From Paracamarosporium sp. OC-R06-R3 (lineage: Eukaryota; Ascomycota; Dothideomycetes; Pleosporales; Didymosphaeriaceae): a stretch of 64,000 nucleotides of DNA. The translations under genes were made by a program, and so were the position numbers. Numbering within the stretch: the stretch's first letter is position 1; the number at the start of each line of letters is the position of its first letter. A model generated the notes under the pieces. That model was not told the DNA's origin, did not search any database, and was given only the letters and a program-made list of their open reading frames with translations. Positions 20,725 to 30,959 of this stretch are shown here, piece after piece. The DNA is taken from positions 240,658 to 304,657 of the forward strand of contig JACVRA010000101.1 of NCBI GenBank assembly GCA_019828545.1. Reading direction: 5' to 3'.

Positions 20725-22287
20725 CAGCCAAAGCCCTCAATAGAGATCACAGGCAAGAGATCTGTGCCCAACTACAGCGCTGATGAAGAGGACATATCGC
20801 GAGTGATATTTTAGTGTTAGATATAGAGTGTGTAACAACTAGGATACCAGTCGGGCATTTTATGTGTTTTTGCGGTAGCTGGGTCTAACAATCTTTCAGT
20901 ATCTTGCCTAGGAGGATGATTAACTTGCATCTCACGTGTTAGCACTTCGATCAATACAGATTAAACAAAGCTTAGTGGTAGTCTTTCGATGTCTGTTTCC
21001 CTACGCCATCTAGTTTAGAATACAACAGTTTATCCTCACACTCTATGCACATGATCTTGGATACTTCTAGCCATATCGTTACTGGTCCATGGCATCATAT
21101 TACATGTAAACAATGTGAAGGTGTAGATCGATATCAACATAGTTGCGTTCCATATCGCGAGTCACTGCTTAGATGCGTTACAAGAATACAGCTTCAATTG
21201 CGACAGTTGTGCGGTTACCTAGGGTCGGGACACAATCGAGAGAAGAACGGCAGAAGATTACGGTCGGAGCGACACATATATGTCAGTTATTGTAACTCAA
21301 TGGTACCCTAGAGTTTTACTATTAGCCGTTAACTAGGGCGGATTAAAACTTATTAGAGGATAGCAAGGAGCGTGGAAATAGATTTATAGAACAACGGATA
21401 TGTCGTGACCGGTACCTGGCTCACCAGTTGATTGCAAGACTCCACCTTCGGAGCACAAAGTCTTTTCCGGTCACGAGAAACGATAGCCAGTTAGACAGCG
21501 CAAAATCCTCGCGGGTCAAAGCCTCATTGGATTAGTCTATGCCAAAAAGTAACGCGACTAGAAATGACCGTGTCCTAAAGGTACTATACGATAGATCCAT
21601 GCATCAAAACATTTCCAGATGGCGCTGCTAGATTTTTCAGGGATGGAAGCACGCTAATCCCGAGTGAAATAGCCTCACGTGGCCCCCCGGAAGCGAGCCG
21701 ATAGCCCGGAAAGGGTAACTCTTCACGTTCGCGCATCTTTTGAATCGGGCCTTTAGATAATTTTTCCAGTATGCACCCCTTGTAAGCACTACGAATTTTG
21801 CTCTTGACATGTTGGGACCGTACTTGCACATCATTTGTGGCTCGTGGGCCCACAAAGTACTACGTGTTCCTTGGAAGCTATTGCATCATACGTGCTTAAA
21901 TCTCTCACCATGGGGATAATGGCGGCACCGCGGGGATATGCAGGCCCGTTCTGGTGAGAAAGGGGTCCTGGGGATTGCCTCGGGAGCTAAAGCAGCGATT
22001 GCTACTTTATTTGGCACTGCCTAGCTATGATGGGCTGGCGTTGACACATCTCAATAAAGGCCTCGTAAATAACTTCCGTTGTGGTGATCGCTTGCGTCAC
22101 TACGAAACGCGAGCTGCTAAACGTGCGCCGCAAAAAGTCATGGCATGGAAACACGTGTGGGCATCGTCAATCCAGATCCTTCTGAAGCATTGGCAATCGT
22201 CTCCTCGCACGGTCATATCTTCGGCTTCAAAAGCAACCCCCTCCCACCACTCAACCACTGCACATATCCCTCAATCGTCACGCCACC
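20725..22287. other. Long intergenic stretch
   Basis: About 1.6 kb, AT-rich to about 21380 and more mixed after that. No gene is supported. An inverted repeat with 10-bp arms lies at 21403-21476. The last 100 bp, ending cgccaccATG, is the leader of the next gene. Confidence 0.45.
21403..21476. repeat. Inverted repeat, 10-bp arms
   Basis: Tcgtgaccgg (21403-21412) and ccggtcacga (21467-21476) are perfect reverse complements with a 54-bp spacer. No element boundary or target-site duplication is apparent. Confidence 0.4.
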
Positions 22288-24454
22288 ATGTCCTCTGACA
22301 GAAGTAACCAAGATCCATGGCCTAGTCCACCACACGAGATGCAAGACTTCGCTCATGATACGCCATCCATAAGTCCTCCGCACAGTGCCGAGAGGCGGCG
22401 GGTTCGCATCAGCAGCAGGGCCGCTGAAATTCCGGGAGCTGCCACCAGCTACAGCCGCATCGACGACGTCGAGGCCCAAGATTCAGGGAGCCTTGAGCCC
22501 GTTGACACCACTACCGCTGAAGTCAACGACCTTTGGCAAGCTCACACACAGGGCGGCACCCTAGATTCCGACTACACATCAGCAGGCACAGCGACTCAGA
22601 GCGATGATACGGACGGCTACGCCTATTCCGGCAACACCCAGGGCGGTGTCTTTTATCAACTTCTTCAAGCCTACAAGACACCGATGTCAGCGGCCAACTT
22701 TTCTTCCACCGAGAGTATATCACCTCCTCGGATGCCTGAATCCGTGAGCCATCCTGGATCTTCGGGTGCCGCGACTCCACGAAAGAAGTGGTACAATCAA
22801 GAGAAACAGAACAAGTCACAAGAGACGCTCGCCACCTTGATCGGAGCGGCCGCAGAACTAGCCAACCCCAAGACTGACAGTCCATTACACCATCGCCATC
22901 ATAAACGGAACAGCAGCAATCCTCTCTTTTCCAAGATATGGAAAGCCAAAGAAGATCAGGATGCCAAGATCAAGGTCCACGTTGCTAGCATTCTCAAGCG
23001 CCAACAGTACATCATCAAAATGTGCCGTGCGTTAATGGTCGTGGGTGCACCTACTCACCGTCTCGAGGAGTATCTAGCAACGACAGCGAAGGTACTAGAA
23101 GTCAACAGTCAGTTTTTGTACATTCCTGGCTGTATGATCATCTCATTTGATGACACTCGTAAGCTTGTCTAGTCCCTCATTATGCGAACGTCCTAGCTAA
23201 CCAAACTTTCAGTCACCCACACCGCCGAAGTGAAGATCGTCCGTACAGCGCAAGGTGTCAACCTGGGTAAACTCAAAGACTGCCATGAAATCTACAAAGA
23301 GGTTCTGCACGATGTGATCAGTCTAGACGATGCACTGACGGCCTTGGACGAGCTCATTAACAGGCCCGATCAGCATCCAGTATGGCTGAATGTCATTATG
23401 TATGGCCTTGCGAGTGTAGCAGTATCAGGCTTCTTCAAGGCACGATGGATAGACATGGGCCCGATATTCATCATGGGAACTGTATTAGGGTTCCTGCAGC
23501 TGGTGGTAGCGCCATTATCCAAGACATACAGCACGGTTTTTGAAATCAGTGCAGCGATCTTGATGACCTGCGTCTCCCGGGCGCTTGGAAGCATACGTGG
23601 CGGGAGCCTATTCTGCTTCTCTGCTTTGACGCAAAGCGCGATCGCCATGATCCTTCCTGGATGGGTATGTACCTGATATACTAGCCGTACGTTATGGAGC
23701 TACCGCTAACTATCTGTAGCTCGTACTTAGCTCTGCCCTTGAGCTTCAGTCACGCGCTATAGTCCCAGGTTCTATCCGGTTGATCTTCGCGATTATCTAC
23801 TCACTCTTCCTCGGCTACGGTATTACCGTGGGTACAGCCCTTTATGGTGCAATGGATCCCAATGCCACCAACGCAACGACCTGCCAGAAACCGCTAAACT
23901 CGTATTGGAACTTCCTGTTGGTCCCACTCTACGTATTCTTTGCCTGCCATACCGTCCAAGCCAAATATAAACAAATGCCGGTTATGATAGCCATCGCATT
24001 CTCAGGCTATATCGTCAATTTTTACGCCAACATGAAATTCAGTTCTAGCGCGCCTATTGCATACACCTTCGGTGCGTTTGCCGTCGGAGTATTAGCAAAT
24101 CTGTACAGCCGATTACGACACGGTGTGGCTGCTGCTGTTCTTCTACCCGCTGTTTACGTTCAAGTTCCAGGTTCGCTCGCTGCGAGTGGTGCTATTACAA
24201 CTGCTCTACAAACCGCTTCTTCCCTCATCCGAGGTGGGGAGTCCGATCCCGTAAGTTACTACCTCAAGCACGGTATCAGCTCACAGTGACTCGCTAACAA
24301 CGACCAGAATAATTCAAACTCCCTCAACGCCATCAGTTTCAACGTCGCCGCCCAGATGATTCAGATCGCCATCGGCATCACTGTTGGCCTGTTCATGTCC
24401 GCACTTCTCGTCTACCCACTAGGCAAAAAGCGAAGTGGTCTGTGGACACTCTGA
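22288..24454 (+). CDS. ThrE/Prm10-type membrane protein (DUF1212 + DUF3815)
   Basis: Four exons (22288-23158, 23213-23664, 23720-24250, 24308-24454) encode 666 aa, with a strong start context (ccaccATGT). Residues 1-230 are polar and low-complexity, probably cytosolic. From about 240, the segment with CRALMVVGAPTHRLEEYL and FLYIPGCMIISFDD is the ThrE/DUF1212 signature, as in yeast pheromone-regulated Prm10. About ten hydrophobic helices follow, with PGSIRLIFAIIYSLFLGYGI marking the second half. Bacterial ThrE exports threonine and serine; the fungal proteins are poorly characterised membrane proteins, possibly amino acid or small-solute exporters. All three introns are 50-57 nt and keep the frame. 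No neighbour explains its role. Confidence 0.87.
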
Positions 24455-25768
24455 TCCGACGACTTCGTCCACCACAAAAAGTTTTCCTGCATTTCAGCGA
24501 GCATCCAAAATCAGCATTCAAACCGAACATTCGAAGCGAGCATTTCAACCAGCATTTACGCAACCAAAACCAACAGGTATACGCATCCCCTTCTTAAGTA
24601 GAGCTAATTTGTTCGTGGTGAAAGACACCGCAGAACGTGTATGAGTAGTGGCATTAAATTGCAACACGGGAGACTAGCTGCCGAGGCTTCACGATGCGAG
24701 ACGATGGTGACTGGTGATGGCGAGTGAAGCATCGACAAGACATCGACACCGAGCCATAGCAATCAGCACCTGGAGACAACATCTCGACACGACTCGATCC
24801 GGAAACTACCGCCACTGATACAGCCTACAGATGAACTGTTCCCACACGAGCGCCAAGCCACTGCCAACGCCACAACCGGACGGAGCCCGACAACTATGTG
24901 AAAGCTGCTTTTCAGTCTGTGGTGACGTATCTTTGAAACCCGCGTGACGCTACTACGTGTATCCGCCCCGGACCCTCGCACCACTGACCTCCGCGACAAC
25001 CACCAAATGCACCTTTCCGATGCAGCATTCATATTTGTGCTCGCTCTGGGACTGCCACTTTTATCTGTCACCTGCTAATGCGGTAGTTTTTACATTAATC
25101 TTTAGCAGGACAATTTGCTTGTGTAGAGTTATGGCTTCGAAGAGAGTGGATCGGATTTAAATCTAAGTAGCATGTGGCAGGATCAATGCGTAGTTTTAGC
25201 TAATGTTTAATTAATTATTTAATCATGGCTAAAACTTTTACTTCCTAATCTATACGTGTCTGGATACAGGACGCTGTCCCGCTAAAGGCGAATTTTCGCA
25301 CCTTATGAGTGCTTTGACGTCTGACTCCAGCGGCCGAATGTGTCAAGGTCAGACTCCACAGAAATTTTCTTCTTGAATAGTAGTCTAGTGAAGTGGATAG
25401 ATCGCTCGTATGTCAAGATATAGTTGGATCGGCAAGCTCCAATTCTTTCAGGCCAAGACCAATTGTCGGTGCCGAATATTTGCGATGCCTATCGCGCCGA
25501 TTGAAAGATTGTCTTAATCCTTGCCAGTGACAGACCACCGTGGTTCGACTTATAGCCGTCGAGTGATCCGTGACCCTCGTAAGATAGAACATTTAGAACA
25601 CATCGAAGCCAGCAAATCAGGTGCTAGCGGACGTCGACTATAGCATACAAGCTTGTCTCGCTACGAAGCTCACTGAGCTCCAATCAAGCTTCACACGCCC
25701 ACTCTAGTTCCATCCATTCCGTAGTAGTATCGAGCTCCTCCGAACAATCTTAATCCCATCTCTTCCCA
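24455..25768. other. Convergent intergenic stretch
   Basis: About 1.3 kb between convergent genes. Around 24490-24560 there are several degenerate AGCATT/ACATTC words. The centre (25180-25260) is AT-rich. No gene is supported. Confidence 0.45.
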
Positions 25769-26279
25769 TCAGCCCATCGTCCCAGCCCTTACAATCTTTC
25801 CCTCAACCTTCTTCAACAACTCTTCTTTCTCCTCCACCGCCCTGACCCTCTCTCCCTCCAAACTCTCCAACTCCCTCTCCAGCTCCTTCATCCTCGCCAC
25901 CTGCTCCGCCTCACTCTTGTCCAACCCGGGCAAACTTGCAATCAGCACTTCGATCTGCTGTTCCTTGAGCACCATGTCCCTGCTCAGCTCGGCAATGTCC
26001 TTTTGAAACTCTTCTTGGGTTGGGAGAGGGGGAGGTGCGGGAGGTGGGTTTTGCGGGTTGGCTTGGGCGAGGTTCTGCGCTTCGAATTCTTGCATTGAGG
26101 TTAAGGTAGGTTGGCCTGGGATGGAGGCGGGCGGGGCGCGGTGGCGGATGTAGGCGAAGGAGGCTTGCATTTGGTTGAGGAGCTGTGAGTTGGGCGTGTT
26201 ACTTGGTGTATACAAAGTGTGTAATAAGTATGCTCACCATGTCTAGCTCATCTTGAATCTGAGTGAGTATGTCGCTCAT
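25769..26279 (-). CDS. MED21: Mediator complex subunit 21
   Basis: Two exons on the minus strand (26279-26238 and 26182-25769) encode 151 aa, a normal Med21/Srb7 length. The short first exon gives MSDILTQIQDELDM and joins to LLNQMQASFAYIRHRAP, which is the conserved Med21 N-terminal helix. After a Pro-rich loop comes EEFQKDIAELSRDMVLKEQQ followed by IEVLIASLPGLDKSEAEQ, the second hallmark, and then a long C-terminal coiled coil. Med21 pairs with Med7 in the middle module of Mediator and links activators to RNA polymerase II in the nucleus. It is essential in yeast. It is divergent from the RRG7-like gene, with about 370 bp between the starts. Confidence 0.92.
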
Positions 26280-26646
26280 GGTGATGTTAGGCTCGTGAAT
26301 GTTCAGAATCTCGTTGGGTATGAAGGGCAGTCGTTGGTTACACTGATGCGTTAACAGATTAGAGAGCTGGTGTAATATGCTTCAAACGTGAATACACCAG
26401 TCTTTCGATTTTTCGATTGGCGACGTGAGTGTCTGCGGGGAGGTGAATGCAGAAACAAGGGTCGCACTTGCCGCGGTCCATAGGGCTGACTAGCGCGTTT
26501 CGTATGCTTGGCGCGATCCAAAAGTTACGCGACAGGACCTCCCACATAACTCCCGGAACTGTCTCTCACGCTACTATTTGGTTCTTGTCACTCCTTTGTC
26601 TTGTAATGATGACTTCGTTCTACTGCCAGTCACCGAGCGAACCGTA
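26280..26646. promoter_or_regulatory. Shared divergent promoter of MED21 and the RRG7-like gene
   Basis: The only DNA between two divergent start codons is 367 bp, so both promoters must lie here or overlap the genes. No TATA box or clear factor site is recognised. Confidence 0.5.
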
Positions 26647-27924
26647 ATGCGTTGTCTTCTCCGCCCAACATGGCTCACACGACGAATCCCCCTTTCGCAT
26701 CTCCTCCGAGCGACTCCGCACGGCGCCGTTCACCACACCTCTACCACGAACGTAGCCCCCACCGAGGTCCCTAAGCTTCTCGTAAAACCAGGATCGGTGA
26801 ACCATAACTCCCTAGCTTCGTATCTTGAATATGCGACGCGCAGGAACCTTAGCCCGGACCGGACCGTCTTCATCGGCACCCACTACGAATACACGGTAGC
26901 AGAAGCATTGTTGCGCTTTGGCTTCTCGCTGATTCGCACGGGGCAGAAAAATGATGCTGGCATTGATCTGATCGGTCACTGGATGCTGTCATCTTTTCGC
27001 GAGCCAATGCCTGTCATTGTACAGTGCAAGTCAAGGATGAAAACGTGTTCGCCTAACGAGGTCCGAGAGATGGAAGGTGCCTTCCGCAGTGTACCATTTA
27101 AATGGCGCAAAAAAGATGTGCTGGGCTTGCTCATCACCACCCAGAAAGCCACCGAAGGCTTGCGAAAACAGATGTACTTGAGCAGACGGCCTATGGCTTT
27201 TATGCAGATCAGCAAGACTGGCATCATCACGCAGTTTCTCTGGAATCGAGCGGCTGCGGACAAAGGCTTGGAGGGTGTGGGAGTGACGCCAAGGTATACA
27301 GTGCTCCCACCAGGGACTAGCGAACCGGACATAGGTACAGAGTTCGAGCACCGTCCCCGAGGCGCGTCGGGGCGATTCATAAAAGACCCGTATTTCAAAT
27401 CAAGGAAGAAGGGCGAATGTCGCACACTTGTCACAGACATCCAGCTTACGTGGTTGGGGACGCCCATTTTTCCTGATAAGACCGAACCAGCGTCGACTAC
27501 AGCGAGACGCACGTCTGCCATTGCAACAGCCTATAAAAGCGCACAGGAGGAAGCGGAACCAGCAAGGCGAATGAGAGGACGGCCGTTGGGTTCAAAGAAT
27601 AAAAAACAAAGACAATCAGTCGGTTCCAAAGACGGGAAGGAAGCGTCATTGACTATGGCAAAACCAGAACGAAGAGGAAGAACAAGCAAGCCATTAGGAA
27701 AGTTAAAAGATGCTATTAATCGAGATCGAAGTGTTAAGATTTTGGCCAAACCCGTAGTCCCAGCACGAAGACGAGGACGGCCACCAGGGTCAACCAAAAA
27801 AGTGTCGACATCAAGATCAGTTGACAATGATTCAAGCAAAGACGCACTAGTCGAGCTTGCAGCGCCAAGGAAGAGAGGACGACCACCTGGAAGAAAGAAG
27901 GAGAAGGTAGTATCTAACGGTTGA
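26647..27924 (+). CDS. RRG7-like mitochondrial PD-(D/E)XK protein with four AT-hook motifs
   Basis: Single exon, 425 aa from the ATG at 26647; the longer frame begins with TTG. Residues 1-35 are Arg-rich without acids and look like a mitochondrial presequence. About 75-210 is a restriction-endonuclease-like fold (DUF2034, Required for respiratory growth 7). THYEYTVAEALLRFGFSLIR leads to GIDLIG with Asp at about 106, then IVQCKSR with Gln126 and Lys128, so the core D-QxK residues are kept. The C-terminal quarter holds four AT-hook-like blocks (RGRP, RGRT, RGRP, RGRP at about 310, 343, 376 and 410), spaced 33-34 residues and embedded in Lys/Arg-rich linkers. The family is needed for respiratory growth in yeast. 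The AT-hooks would favour AT-rich DNA, fitting a mitochondrial DNA role, but this is inference. Confidence 0.85.
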   Translation: MRCLLRPTWLTRRIPLSHLLRATPHGAVHHTSTTNVAPTEVPKLLVKPGSVNHNSLASYLEYATRRNLSPDRTVFIGTHYEYTVAEALLRFGFSLIRTGQKNDAGIDLIGHWMLSSFREPMPVIVQCKSRMKTCSPNEVREMEGAFRSVPFKWRKKDVLGLLITTQKATEGLRKQMYLSRRPMAFMQISKTGIITQFLWNRAAADKGLEGVGVTPRYTVLPPGTSEPDIGTEFEHRPRGASGRFIKDPYFKSRKKGECRTLVTDIQLTWLGTPIFPDKTEPASTTARRTSAIATAYKSAQEEAEPARRMRGRPLGSKNKKQRQSVGSKDGKEASLTMAKPERRGRTSKPLGKLKDAINRDRSVKILAKPVVPARRRGRPPGSTKKVSTSRSVDNDSSKDALVELAAPRKRGRPPGRKKEKVVSNG

Positions 27925-27985
27925 TGTGGCTAGGCCTTTCGTGATCAGAAGGCTAAAGCATACGACTACGTTCGAAGTATCTTCC

Positions 27986-29163
27986 CTAACTTAGTCTGGG
28001 AGCAAACACGACATGCTTCCCGATTCCATTGTGCTCGGCTGCTGTGTTCAAGCACACCTCCCAATCCTCCAACTGGAAAACTTTGGTGTCGACAAAGTCC
28101 TGTCCCCGCGGAAACAGGCCCCTTTCCAGCATCTTGACGAATTGTATCATATCATCTCTTTCATACATGAGCTTGCCCCTGAAACAGATGTTCTTCGATA
28201 CAACAATCCAAGGGATCATGAGCTCGTGGTTCATTCCCATCATACTGACCCTTCCACCCTTGCGAATAGCATGGACAGCGCTCCTTAGATGACTGGTGCT
28301 CGACGCTTGTGTTGGTGTAAAATCGATCACCGCATCGATGGTTCCAAATGCCTTGAGGCTCTCCGCGTCGACCATCTCATCGCCCGTTATCTTCACCGTC
28401 TCGATGCCAGCGTCAGGCGATCCCTTCAGCACATGCTTCTTCAACCGCGCCAGCTCAGCTTCGTTCCGGCCCATCGCTATCACCCTCGCGCCCATTGCTA
28501 CCGCAACCAAAACGGCCGCGCCACCATACCCACCTGTCGCAGGGCTCACCACTACTGTTTCTCCTGGCTCCAGGCCAATATCTCTTAGTCCGCCATATGA
28601 CACCAATAAGTAATCCATATACATCAAATCAATCACCTTGTAGCCAAGCTCACCGCACAACCTCTTTTCGTCCAACGGTATACAGTTTTCCAGCGGCATA
28701 TGGGCATACTCAGCGAATGTCCCATCGCGCCACACATCTCTCGCCAACTTCTGGCTTCCAGGCTTGCTACTGTCGTGAATTGCAAGCAGGAACGCGGTAT
28801 CTGGGTCATCACGAGCGCGCACCACGCAATCGATGAAGACTAGCTGACCAGGCTGCAAGGCTATGGCGTCAGGGCCCAGCGCGGCGATGCGGCCGATTGC
28901 TAGAGTGGAACGACTCAGTAACTATCACGAGAACCTAGGCTATGGGTCTTACCTGACATGCCTGTCACAAGCGGTACAGGCAGAGAATAGTGGCGTTGCC
29001 CATTGTACACTTCGCGATGGTAGGAGATAACGCCAGAGGCTAGGACTTCGATTACAGCGCTGCCTGGAGTAGGCTTAGGCGTGGACCGTGTCTGAACACT
29101 GAGAGGAGCAGATGTGCTTTCAAGCACCAGAGCGCGGTGGTGGAGGGGAAGTGTGGAAGCCAT
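27986..29163 (-). CDS. Medium-chain dehydrogenase/reductase (zinc-independent type)
   Basis: Two exons on the minus strand (29163-28953 and 28899-27986) encode 374 aa. The joint gives TGMSAIGRIAALGPDA, matching the GHE region of the MDR fold, but the catalytic-zinc Cys/His/Glu pattern is absent, as in quinone-reductase-like members. The NAD(P)-binding motif is GGYGGAAV at about 200, followed by ARVIAMGRNE with Arg/Asn at the cofactor-specificity position. The start is the ATG at 29163; the frame is open 13 codons further, but that stretch is AT-rich leader. The likely role is NAD(P)H-dependent reduction or oxidation of a small alcohol, aldehyde or enone. It ends 62 bp from the convergent RRG7-like gene. 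Confidence 0.8.
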
Positions 29164-30959
29164 TTCTAGGAAAGAATTGATAACGTTTATAAGTGTTGTC
29201 AAAAGGGAGGCAGCGAAGACGTAGCTAGGTCAAGTACGCGTTATATCCAGCAAACTTATACTGCGACACCAACAACCGCACTATGCATGGAATCAATTTC
29301 GATCTAGCTGTCTCGTATTCCTCGTGCTTTTCCGGTATCTTGACGTACACTAGAAGGGGAAATAGCCATGCCCTAGGCGGCGTTAAGCGGACTTAGCTCC
29401 TTCCATCTCCTACGCTCCCCCAGGCGATGTCGGATTTGGCCTGCGGAGACCGACTCTTCGCAGCCCTGACACACGAGATAGGTAAAGCAGTAGAGGGGTC
29501 AGAGGCGGAAAAGCTACACTGGGCAGTGATTTCGGAAAAGTGACGGGGTTAGGGCGGAGATACGTTAGGGGTTGGGAAGCTGAGATGTGTCACTGGAGGG
29601 AGTTTTGGATGGGTAAAAGGTGGTCATTTCATTCGAAACGGTTTACGATTTGAGATAAGGTGTGGTTTAGAAATATGGGTTCAATCTAATGTAAATGTAT
29701 TGGGTTGTCAATTGGGTTCGTGGCTACGTAAAGGGAGTGATCGATGGACCAGAGAATACACGTGTAGTAGTCATACGAGAAAGGAATTATATTATTACAG
29801 TAACAATGTAGAGTTTTACAAGATAATAAAGCGACAAACCATGTGCTGTGTGGAAAGAGTGAACTGTACCCGTTGTAGATGATAACTTGATATGTACGGA
29901 AATGGGAGGGTTTTCTTGCGGGCCACACTAGCTATGAAATGGATATATACAGAGACCAGTAGGAAAATCCATAGGCCACCGTGCTTCTATACTGGAATGG
30001 CTGCTCTGGCAATCGGTCAACGCCGTCAAGCTTGTAGGGTAGCCAAGGGGTAGCATCGAGCATTCTGCCTGCAAACTGATCCTTTATCAGGAACATCATG
30101 TATGTCAGCATCTTTTGCTTGGTAGGGCTGGATAGTTAATACAAAAACAGATACCAAGACGCGTGTTGTTCTCTGCACAGATCAGAATGTCTTGTTGCAG
30201 GCCATTCATCACCTCCAAGACTGCCTAGCTTTATTTATTACCAAAAAGAGAGACAACAATGACGTGTAAGGCGGACGTCGCGATGGTTTTCAGGACCAGG
30301 TTTGCTAGTCAACCTAGCAGGTCTGTTAATGGGTGTAGATTGAACACAATAAATAATAATGAATAATTACTCAGCGACGTACAAGCATTGGAGTATTCAG
30401 TAAGCCCAACGTCCACCAATACAGCACCCTAGCTACGTAGCTGTTGATCGTAACAACGGCAATTGGCTACTAAAAGCGATCCTACAAATACTCCTGGACT
30501 CCATCATTCAACTAGAGCACGTTAATATCTTTTATCCACCTTTTCGAGGGCTTTTTGACCCGCGATTCTACCTCTCGCATTGTACCGCGCAGAAAGAGCG
30601 TTGATTGTCTGTCAGACGCGCTACATTAGCGCGTTAAGATCCAGCAGTTGGGGACGACCACCCCATTCTTCTTTCTACCGCTGTTCTACAACAACAGTGG
30701 TATGTCGGAATCCTACAGTGCCTGCTTAAAGAACTGTCCTTTCAATAATTCGCGCTTACCTCGGGTGAAGCAGCACCTATGAGTTCTCCGCGGGGAAGTC
30801 AAAAAGCGCACGCGCTCCAGGGTGGAATGTCGCCGAATGTTTGTACAATCCCTGGGTCTATTGGAAGGCCAACATTCCAGTGTGTCAGCACTGAAGCATT
30901 ACAAAAGGATACCATCAGCCAGGTTTCTAATGAGGGGGGCATCGTCTGTTATGGTCAAG
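29164..30959. other. Long divergent intergenic stretch
   Basis: About 1.8 kb between divergent genes, AT-rich at about 29640-30450, without a supported gene. It holds an 8-bp-arm palindrome at 30616-30634. The peptidase frame is open upstream to a GTG at 30822, but this part lacks protein-like character. Confidence 0.45.
30616..30634. promoter_or_regulatory. Palindrome ACGCGCTA-N3-TAGCGCGT
   Basis: A perfect inverted repeat with a 3-nt centre (cat), about 325 bp before the peptidase start. The symmetric GC-rich form resembles a dimeric factor site, but no factor is assigned. Confidence 0.35.

Noticed and set aside
30822..30959. Longer N-terminus of the M60 peptidase
   Set aside because: Would bury the signal peptide 46 residues inside the protein.
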